27,672 bases of DNA from Elysia marginata (lineage: Eukaryota > Mollusca > Gastropoda > Plakobranchidae). Shown one piece after another: positions 11,501-22,600 of this stretch. The translations under genes were made by a program, and so were the position numbers. Within the stretch, counting starts at the first letter, position 1; the number at the start of each line of letters is the position of its first letter. The stretch lies in assembly GCA_019649035.1 (NCBI GenBank), contig BMAT01006874.1, forward strand, positions 3,211-30,882. Reading direction: 5' to 3'. Under the pieces are notes generated by a model. It saw nothing but the letters and a program-made list of their open reading frames with translations, made no database searches and was not told the origin of the DNA.

Positions 11501-14500
11501 CTGCGAAGCACGAAAGTCAGTGAGTCGAGAAACAGCGGAATGAACTTCAATCCTTGTGGAAAATATTTTCTTCTTTGTTAGAATGATAAAGCATAATAAT
11601 CATTTATGACAAGACTTTAGCGATTCTTATTCGTCTTCCCTAATAAAAAAATCGTCGCCTTTGTAAAAAGGATTTACGTTTCACCATGAAACAAAGACGA
11701 GGTTCTCATTAGTCTCACTTCATAGTTAAGTTCGTCTGAACTTTCGTAGTCTCTGTGGTATCATCTAGAAATATTAGTTTTTCAAGGTCGCCTATCTGTA
11801 CCCTTGCGGATTTTTTATTGAGACTGATATAACATATTCATAAATTTTTACAAGATTGTCAGTGAGACTGGTTTTTACCTTTTGTAAAAAAAACGCCGTT
11901 AAGCATCTGCTAAAAGAGAGAGTTTTAAGCCCTGTCACAGAGCAGCTTTACGGTAGATCACTAAAGGTAACACTGTTCATTTCTAAATTTGTTTTCTTCA
12001 CTTTATAAACATAAAACAGAGGAAGATAAATGTCAGGTTTGATTAATCCCTTCAGGTTTCTAAAACGCGTGGTTGTTTACAGTAAACGGTTCAATCACGT
12101 GCTTGAGTTCGAGGCTAACCAGACGCTCGGTATCCACCTGCCTTCTCTGGTGCTACCTTTTGTGCCGCACAAACGCAAGAGAGGAGCAGAAATCTTCATC
12201 CGGTTCTGGCAAATCATGAAAGCGTATCATATCATAGGTAGCGTCATCTGGCACGTACCGGGAGTCGGAGTGACTCGGGTAAACATACACACATATTATG
12301 ATATGTAACTATCTATTTTTCTTTATCAGCTTTTTTTTACCTATCCCACCCTACACTAGTTTTTGTCAGAGTAGTGGGATACAGCGATCTATCTACCTAC
12401 ATCCTATATCCTTTACCTAACCAGGACTTTCTTTTCCCAACTTCTTTTTTTTTCTCTCTTCAAACTAACAACTCCAGAGACACACTCACTACAAAAGCTT
12501 TATTAGTAAATTGCGAACAACGAACAGCTACCACCCACTCCCATTGTATGGCCTCCGTTACGTACTACCTGGTCGAGTAAAGGCCTATATCTGCGACATG
12601 GTATTCATTTTAGATGTGTCTCGCATTCTGTCCAAATGGCTTGTAAGTCAAAAGGCTTAGTTTGGAGATATAGGCTGTTATAATTTATTGGGTGTTCAGA
12701 AGTCAATTTTTTATTTTACTTATTGACGCTAAAACCATTTCTAAACAGTTTTCACACCTAACTGATGTTCAAATTTCATTTTTAGGTGTTTAATTTTAAT
12801 GAGTATGGTTGCTAAGGCCTCAATACCTTTACAGTGGTCTAAACTTAGAATGCTGTTTTCTCCCCTTTCTGAAATATCACAAGTCCTAACCCTGCCAACT
12901 TCAAACTGTTATAACTTCATACAGAGAAATGATAGAGTTTTTATGAATATTGCATTTGAAAATGGAGAAAATAAAATTTTCTGTAATATCAATATATGAC
13001 TTTATTCGAATTTCGACTTAGGACTCATTTGGACTGATTGCAAGACATGTTGCCTATTTGTGTCTCTTTCCGCAATATTGTTTGTCCACTTGCCAATCTC
13101 ATCTCTCACTCCCACTTCCACACATATTTCCAGTGGCATAGCGCCATGAACTCGCTGGCTGTTGTCATGGCTGCCGCGTCCCTCACTATAGAGATCCTAG
13201 GGGCGCCCACACCAGTGTACCACCTGAACGTCCTGAGGAGCATGAGCGTGTACGGTTACCTGAAGAAAACGCTGATCCTATCCAGCATTACCTTCTGTAT
13301 GTCGCTCATCATCAAGATGCTGTTCTCTCTGTAAGAAGACACCCACGAGAGTAATAGGGCAATGAGATTATCGGTAAAACAAGAGTAGCGTCCCTTTTCT
13401 AGAAGACAACATCCCAAAATACTATAGTGGTTATTGTAATCCAGACCTAGATTTTAGGGTTTATATTGGTATGATTCTTACTTTTATAAACGATTTCACA
13501 CCTACAACTAAAAAACTATAGAGCTAAATAAAAAGTTTATCTTAAAAATACATCTCTCACATAAATTTAAAAAGATTATAATCATAAGACGGCGGCTAAT
13601 CCCATTTAATTTCCACATAATATTGTCTTTAAGATGTTTTCTAAAAAATAAGCTAGAACGTAAATCGGCATGTGCTAGCCTTAATGATTAAATCTCACTC
13701 GGAGAGACACAAGGAAAGTTCCGCTACTGTTGTTGAAATCTCATTCCCTTTTACAGTACCGTGAACACCGTTCTCATATGCAACGCATCAAAAACGCAGT
13801 TTTTGAATAAGGTGCCAAGGTCAGTCTCTGAGCAATAAACACCGCGTTTACATAAGGCGACAATAGCAGTGACAATACAGCCAACACGCTTTTTATGGAA
13901 GAAAATATCGATAGTTACTTTACAGGTGAAACCGTATTTAAAAATACTCTTTGTAAATTGGTCAAGATTAGAAAACGTATGACAATGCTTGAAGCACTTT
14001 ATATGGACACCTAAGCATGCCATTACCAACTAATATACCTTGTTAACTCACAGATAAGCATAACTTTCACATCAAATTTGAATTTTCTTGTTTGAATTTC
14101 AATAAAGCGTGTCTCGTTGACTGATTTTTAAAGACGTGAAACTATCAGGCGGTCATTGTCCTTCTTGTGTGTCTTGAGCAGAATCCAGAGAATAAGACTT
14201 AGTTGGTAAAGTTCTCTGTTTCTAGTTCTTTGTAGCCGCCTAATATCGGGCTCTTGGTAAATTTTGGGGAACAAGCCAAATAATTATATTATTTGTTTAA
14301 ATAGTAATAGGAGACACCAAATGCAACGTTGATCATCATTTCTGTAGTCTTGAACAAAGGGTTTACTTCACACACTGAAAACGGTATAAAAAGAGCCACA
14401 AATAGATAGATTGATTTATAGATAGATATATAGACATATAATAGATAGAGCGGTAGATCAATGGATAGAAAGATAGAATGGTAAGTAGATAGATATATAG

Positions 14501-17500
14501 ATAATTGCCATATTACCTAACTTTTGTACCTCGCCATTACTTCGAATTTTCGAGCAGCTCTGCCCTCATCAGATGGCTGACTGGTCTGTGTTTACCAGCG
14601 TGGCCGGCTGGGGTGCGTTCGATAGCCAGAACTTTCTTCGATGAGCGCAATGCGAAAAAATCTCCTTCCGCACATATAAGGAACCTCTTTTTTTTAGTTT
14701 GACAAGTTTTTTTTTTCTAGGCACAGCGGACAAGTCTTTTTCTCTGGCATATACGGTCTAATCTTTTTAAGTATCTGCCATTCTATTTTGTAATCTGTGA
14801 TTTTGTCTTTTAGGGCCAAAATGTGTTCACTAAGGCTGGTAGAAGCTTTTTTTATGTTCTTGTTTAAAAGATGACTTGTGTTGATTGTATCTGGTCTTAA
14901 AAAAGTTTTCTGTAAGTCCTACATATGTTTCCTGTTTGTTTGTTTTTGTTTCCGTTACAGTGGCCTTATAGACGATGTTCTTAGTGAGGCAATGTCCTTT
15001 TAGTGTGCAGTTTTTTTTTTGTCGGCAGTTGCACATTGTTTCTGTAGGTGCCTTTTCGTTACGGTGTTGTTGTAATAATTTCTTGTTGTGGTTCTGGATT
15101 GTTTGATTTACGTTGGGCTACAGTTGNNNNNNNNNNNNNNNNNNNNNNNNNNNNNNNNNNNNNNNNNNNNNNNNNNNNNNNNNNNNNNNNNNNNNNNNNN
15201 NNNNNNNNNNNNNNNNNNNNNNNNNNNNNNNNNNNNNNNNNNNNNNNNNNNNNNNNNNNNNNNNNNNNNNNNNNNNNNNNNNNNNNNNNNNNNNNNNNNN
15301 NNNNNNNNNNNNNNNNNNNNNNNNNNNNNNNAATGCAACGTTGATCATCATTTCTGTAGTCTTGAACAAAGGATTGACTTCACACACAGAAATCGGTATA
15401 AAAAGAGCCACAAATAGATAGATAGATTGATTTATAAATAGATATATAGACATATAGGTAGATAGAGCGGTAGATTGATGGAAAGAAAGATAGAAAGGTA
15501 GGTAGATAAATATAATAGATAATTGCCATATTGCCTAAATTTTGTACCTCGCCATTACTTCGAAGTTTCGGGCAGCTCTGCCCTCATCAGATGGCTGACT
15601 GGTCTGTGTTGGCTGGCTGGTCTGTGTTTACCAGCGTGGCCGGCTGGGGTGCGTTCGATAGCCAGAACTTTCTTCGATGAGCGCAATGCGAAAAAAAACT
15701 CCTTCCGCACATTTAAGGAACCACTTTTTTTCTTAGTATAGCAACTTTTTCTTCTAGGCACAGTGGACAAGTCTTTTTCCCTGGCATATACGGTCTAGTC
15801 TTTTTAAGTATCTGCCATTCTTTTTTGTAATCTATGTTTTTGTCGTTTAGGGCCCAAATGTATTCCCTAAGGGTGGTAAAGCTTTTTATGTTCTAGTTTA
15901 AAGGATGACTTGTGTTGATTGTATCTGGTCTTAAAAGTGTTTTCTGTAAGTCCTACATATGTTTCCTGTTTGTTTGTTTTTGTTTCCGTTACAGTGGCCT
16001 TACAGACGATGCACTTAGTGAGGCAATGTCCTTTCAGTGGGCCGTTTTCTTTTTGTCGGCAGTTGCACATTGTTTCTGTAAGTGCCTTTTCGTTACGGTG
16101 TTGTAATAATTTCTTGTTGTGGTTCTGGATTGTATGATTTACGTTGGGCTACAGTTGTATAGATATATAGAGAGATATATCGAAAGAAAGGTAAATAGAA
16201 AGATAGATAGATGGGCAGATGCACATGTAGATTAGATAGGAATATAGATAGCTAGAAAAATATATAGAGTTATATAGATAAGTAGGTAGGTAGGAAAAAA
16301 GATTGATACTGTATAATGAACTGGGGATTTTGCCAAAAAGTCAAAGGCCTCACATCACATTTTAAATAATTGCAGGTTTTTCCGCAAAAAAGTTGGGGTC
16401 ATCTGGTACAATCATCTAGAGGCAAAAGACATCTCTTGGCAGGTCAGTATATAAACTTCTTTATCTTTTATCATTGTTCTCTTGCGCCCACTTTTTATTC
16501 CCTAATTTTATTGTGTCATTTTCACTTAGTAGAAGGCTAGACAGTGCTAGAAATAATATGAGTCAATATGGACAAATAATATAGCAGTCAATATGGACAA
16601 ATAATGTGACAGTCAATATGGAAAAATAATATGGCAGTCAATATGGACAAATAAAATAGCAGTCAATATAGTTATGGACTTATTTTAAAAAATGCCCCAC
16701 TCATCAAAAAACAACAAAATGTGTCTACACTCAGGGCCAGCCCAAGAACAAGGAAATCATTCAGACGTGGCTAACTAACAAGAGACCGGTAGCCACCGTA
16801 CCGGAAGTGAATCCCAAGTGGCTCATCCGGAGGATGTACTTCCCGGTGCGGGTGGAGCGCCGACTGGCCCGGCTGGAGAGGAGAAGGAGGAGAAAGGCTG
16901 GGATATACGACGCCCCCGTGGACAAGCCCAAGTCGAAGGAGAAGCTGCCTGTGGCGACAGCGCCATCTTTAGAAGTGCACACGGCAGAAGACGAGCCGGC
17001 AAGGGAGAGCATCAGGTCAGGCGCGGAGCTTCTCTCCCCAGACCCTGACGCCGTCAAGTTTGGCGCGGGCCGGGGAATCCGGCGGCCATCCCAGGTGTCC
17101 ACTTCTAGCAGAAACCGTCGGATGTCGCAGGCATCTAACTCCAGTAGGGTGCGAACATCTATAGGTGAGATTTTTCTCATAAGCCTCTCCTGGCTTAAAT
17201 TTGAGTCTTTAAAATTTCTAAGAAATTTAAAAAAATTAGGCAAAAATATTAAAAATAAAAACATGTGTAACCCGAAATAATTTTTTAAAACCATTTTTAA
17301 TCATATAGGGGCACTGTGAATTTGATTGCCTCAGATTAACTGACAGTCTAAAATTGTTCGTTAGGCCGTGGTCCAGCTTAAGATGGGTGAGAAAAGTTCA
17401 ACATGGCCTAGGAAGGATTTAAATCCGTAATGCTTAACCAATCAGCTTATAGTCTATTTTAAGAGCATAGGTAGAAAAATCTCTCGCTGAGCTTTCAATG

Positions 17501-19623
17501 GCCCCATTATGTTGGCTTTTTATGACATTGAAATTGAGATACATGAACTAAGATATCTGCATATAACTGTGTTATCTATTCTTTTTATATAAGAAGAGAC
17601 ACTCTACCTCAGCTCATCTGCAGTTCCTCGCAGAGGAAAGGAAAAGAAAACGAACAGAAAATAATTAGCACCTAGCCGAGTAATAACGAGTCGAACTTTG
17701 ATATTCCATCAAGAGTCTACAATACTCCACTCAATTCGTTCATCTATAAACATCCACAGTTCTCCAACAAACTTTACATCAAGAGTCTACAACACTCCAC
17801 TCAATTTGTTCATCTATAAGCATCCGCAGTTCTCTAACTTTACATCAAGTGTCTACAACACTCCACTCAATTCGATCATCTATAAGCATCCACAGTTCTC
17901 TAACAAACTTTACATCAAGAGTCTACAACACTCCACTTGATTCATATATCTATAAGCGTATTATACAGTTCTCTAACAAACTTTCCATCAAGAATCTACA
18001 ACACTCCACTCAATTCGATCATCTATAAGCATCCTCAGTTCTCTAACAAACTATTGTAGCTCGGTCACACTGGTGACTATTGGGGACCAGTGGCTTTTCC
18101 CTTACCAACATTGTGTTCACTGGACAAGCGTTTTGACAAATCCATTCCTCGCTGTTAAAATAGGTACTTTCTAATCAAATATTCTCTAAGTGTTGTTTTC
18201 ATTTCAACCATTTTTCTAATTAACAATCCGTTATTCTACAATCTATACTTGTTTTTTTCTCTTTCTAGTCGGTTCACTCTGCAGTATTCTTGTTTTGCCT
18301 AAAAATCTATCTTTTGATCACCCATCGATTATCTTTTAACGCAACATCGTTCTGTCTAAACAACCACTGCTCTCCTACTCTACCCACGGCGGTGTATCTT
18401 CTGCAGGCTCCATGGCTGACTCAGCCACCACGTTTTCCAGCTACAACTTTAAGAAGGACAAAGGGGGGAATGTTGCTATCTCCGAGGAGACGCCCTCACC
18501 AGACAGGACATCAGCAGAGTACGTCTACAGTAAACTGTGTGTAGCTGTTAAATGAACAAAAATCAAGCTTTAAACTTACAGATTTTTCAATGTAGGCCCT
18601 TAAAGATGGGGGAACAATTTTATTTTATATCTCTTAATTTTTATTTCAATTACAAGAAAAAAAACGGGTTTACTATTGCAACCCTATTGTGGTTGCTGCT
18701 GTTGTTGTTGTTGTTGTTGATGATGATGTTGTTTTCAAAAGCATCCAAATCAAAGCTAGATACGATAATTTGTGTCTCATTAACCCTATATAGATTGTTA
18801 CTATCCTAGGATGGAGAATAGACCCAAGGTTTCATTCAAAACAAACTAACGAGCTGGAATTCAATAAAACTTGTAAAGTTTTACATGATAGTTTTTATTT
18901 TGTTATGGCAGACGTACTATAATTATATAATACGCTTTTTTGGTCTTACCAAGTGTTAAACCTCAACAAGATCAGCTAGTTTCACATTGATATGTTTTCA
19001 GTCTTAGAGGTAGATTTTCCTTCTTACATCAAACTAGTATAGACACCAAACTTTGCATTAGAAATTTCAAGGTTGGACAAAAAATTTTAATCTAAAACAA
19101 AGAAGAATAATGTAATGATAATGGTTTGATTAAAATTATGTTTTGCTTGTATACAAAACAATAAAAATAGGTTTAACTGAGTTTAAATTGACATTGATTT
19201 GTTTTAACTTACACGTCCACACTCAAGTAGGACTCATGTTCTAGGTTTATCAATATTATGTCAAAATGTTTTACTTCTTTCTCAAGATTTTCCCAAAACA
19301 AAATGGCAAGAAGCTCCATCGCGTCATCTGGAACCTCAAGGCTAAGTCAAGGGTCTGGGTACATATCAGACAGTTTGTCAACATACCCGTGCAAAAAATA
19401 TTATTTTTAATTTACTGCCCCTTCCTTTTTTTCTCACGAACATTTGCAGCGGTGGTTTATTCTTTAATAAAAACGATAGCTCTAATTTTTACGTTGTGCG
19501 CACGGGGATATAAGATTCTATAGTTTATTACATATTGTTAACACATTTTTGGGTGGTTTAGTATAAGAAATGTATGATTAAGTTATTTGTAACCGACTGG
19601 TGTAGAGGCAGTTGTGGTATTAA

Positions 19624-19693
<70 letters not shown>

Positions 19694-22600
19694 TGATGTA
19701 GTAGTAGTAGTAGTTGATGTAGTTGTAGTAGTAGTAGTAGTTGTAGTAGTAGTAGTAGTTGTAGTAGCAGCAGCAACAAGAACGATAATAAAATTTAGTG
19801 TATAACAAACGGGTCATATTATAAGGACCGTCTGACCTCTCGGAATAAACGTTGCTGGTTCGATAAAGATTAATATGGGATGGGAAAGGGTAAAAAAGTT
19901 CGAAGCTTGGACTTTTTTACCATTTACTACGGTCAGGTCAAATACTGTTAACTTTAAAGGTCCAGTTCCTAAAATCAAAGAACAAATATGTATCAGCCGA
20001 GCACCAATTGCTAATAAGCGTTAAATCTGTATCTTTGTATTTAAAAAGTTAGATATTGTTGTGGTGAAGAAAACAGTTTTTTGAAAATATTTCTTTCATT
20101 CCTTTTAGAATTTTAATTCCGAAGCTGCAATCTTTACTATGTTTTATTTCTTCTCAATTTTAAAGTTGATTATTTGACTTTGTATACCAATACTTGATTC
20201 CTATAATATTTTGTCCACAGTGCCATCTTTTGCTAGTTTTACTTTAAACTTGAAAAAAAAACAGCTGATGATTTGAGAGGTACAAACTTATACAAGACAA
20301 GGCAAAAAATCTAAAAAAAACTTTTATTGTTGTGTTATTTGTTCTTTTATATTCTCTCTCATATGTGGTGTAAAATTGTGTTCAGAGGACACACTGTGTA
20401 TGATTGTATTTGTTTATTGTTAAAATCTGCGGCCTTGCTTCAAATTTTCAGCACGACTAACACTACCCTAGACACAAATGTCAACAGGGACGACTCAGAC
20501 GCGGAGGAAAATGATGGGAAGAATCGCAGGTAAGATCAGATTGATTTTAGTGTTGAAAATGGGAAAAACCCGAGTTTGGGGATGACAAAGGGTATTGATG
20601 AAAAGGATAATTATGGTCAGGGGAGACAGGGGATGCGGAGCAAAAACAGTAATACAATACAATGGCATCTACAGAGAGACCAAGGTCACACAGTTTTGTT
20701 TGGAAAGAACTTTTTACGGGAAGCCAAAATGCAGCAGAAAAACTGTATTTATGTTGCATCAAGGTTGACAAAACGAATACACGAGAAGAGACAAGTTTAT
20801 GGATACCCTGTTTTCTTTTAAGGGATGGCAAATTTTAAAAAATGGACAGAAGTAGATAGGAACGGAAAGTGTTTCTCTGCCGGTATCCAGGGTAAAACTC
20901 GCAAGTAGGAAAATCAGGGAGAAGAAAACTCACGGGAAGGGTTCAGAGTTAAAAAAAAACACATAAATAATTCAACTTATTCCACTGAGCAAGATGTGTA
21001 TTTATTTTGTATATCATTGTCAGGTCGACACAGAACACTTGGTAGTGCATAGTAGACGTACAAAGTAAAAACGGGTGGTAACATCAGTTCATCTCTTTAC
21101 TAATAACACTAGCACCCAACAAAAGTTGTTTGCTAATTTTAAACTCTTTTTGAAAATATGACTTTAATATCTTGTTCTTAAATGAGCGTCTTCATATTTT
21201 GAAATCATGGCACAACTGCATTAACAAAATATTTTTTCCTCAAGACAATATCGGCATCGTCATAATTTTATTAAGTCCGAGGGTAGTGGGCTGTATTCTT
21301 CATCAGAATGTTGCAGTCACTATAAGAATGGGACATTATTGATGTATCCATCAACGGCTTGTTGTATTCACTATACGAATGGTACTGAATCATTGTTTTC
21401 TTCAATAGCTTGTGATATTCATTATCAGAATGATTATTGATTGTTGCAGTCTTAGTATAAGTCCAGGTGTATGTTTGGTCACCTAATCTCAGATGAATAG
21501 CAGCACATAAATGTTTTACGCTTATTATTGCTGATTGACAATGGATATATGTATGTATTATGGGTCTGGCTCAAGACTGACGATGTGTGCGTAATTTACG
21601 TAAACCATACTATATTTTTTAAACAAAAAAGAACTATCTCCTTCTTCTCACTCCACAGTAAGCCTACGCACAAGATATGTGAGATTAGAGGAGTCAGCGA
21701 GGGCCCCAGTGATGCTGCGAATAAATCTAGATCTACGCATGTCCGGTCGATATCCTGTAATCTACCCAATGCTCTCGCTCTGAGCAAGATATCAGAAATG
21801 TCTCCAACCACGAGCACCAAAAGTTTCCATTCTAATGATAGAACATCAGATGATAAACCGGATATGAATGTGATTTTAATTGATGTAGAGGGTAGCGGTA
21901 ATGAAGTATCGAGAACGCAGCCAACAAATGATGCCCTCTCCGTGAAACAACATGAAGGTGACGAAACGCCTGGAGTATCATCACCTTTTTTCATGCCTCC
22001 AGATTTTGTTAAGGACTTTGCTGAGGATGGTTTAAGTACAATAGAAGAGGTCTCACAAGAAGACGCTTGGAGCACTGAGTGCTTCAGTTCAGACAGTGAT
22101 TTTTATCCTAGCGACGCGGCCAGTTTCCAAGACTCGACATTAAGCCACAACAGCCTCGCATCTACAGTGACTTCCTTCTCTGAGAAGAGCATATCCTCCC
22201 GACAAGAGGAAAATACAACAGTCTTAGCAAACAAATCAAGGTTTGAACTCCCTAAAGAGGTGGTCAGCTTCCGACACTACTACTTCCGCCCGATTGTTGT
22301 CAAAAGCCCTAAGACAGGCCAATGGTACAAGGCGGCAGACGTACACTCCAACATCAGGTTCCTGAGAAATGCGCGCTATCTGGAAAAGCTGGCCAAAGAC
22401 TATGAACTCGACTCGGCCATCTCCCCACCACGGGGCACTTTTGCAGGTCATTCCACCGTGTGTAACAGGAAGTATTGTGTCAAAAACAAAGCTGGTCGAA
22501 ACGCTCGAGGAGGAGGGCTTGTTGTCAAGCATCTTTGTGACGACACAGACACAATGTGTGTTGATGAGAGATACTGGTTTTTCAAAACTCCTGACATGCC

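Larger units (their letters stand above)
14320..15126. repeat. Copy 1 of a roughly 0.8-kb duplicated segment
   Basis: It begins 'aatgcaacgttgatcatcat', runs through a GATA tract, a hammerhead-like motif and Penelope-like endonuclease sequence on the minus strand, and ends 'gggctacagttg' directly at the N run. Copy 2 (15332-16157) has the same start and end words. The copies differ by point changes and small indels. Confidence 0.93.
15332..16157. repeat. Copy 2 of a roughly 0.8-kb duplicated segment
   Basis: Direct repeat of 14320-15126, starting 'aatgcaacgttgatcatcat' and ending 'gggctacagttg', after which unique GATA-type sequence follows. It carries an extra 18-bp partial duplication near 15603-15625 ('ggctggctggtctgtg'). 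Confidence 0.93.

Noticed and set aside
14830..16070. Functional homing endonuclease (GIY-YIG) gene
   Set aside because: Both copies are truncated and frameshifted, and the Cys-rich knuckle and downstream pieces identify them as Penelope-like element remnants.
16761..17294. 177-codon minus-strand open frame over E14
   Set aside because: It is a shadow of E14: the + strand has splice signals, matching phase and family position, and the minus frame has no motif.
19614..19817. Poly-Val, poly-Leu and poly-Tyr open frames
   Set aside because: They are translations of the (TAG)n microsatellite.
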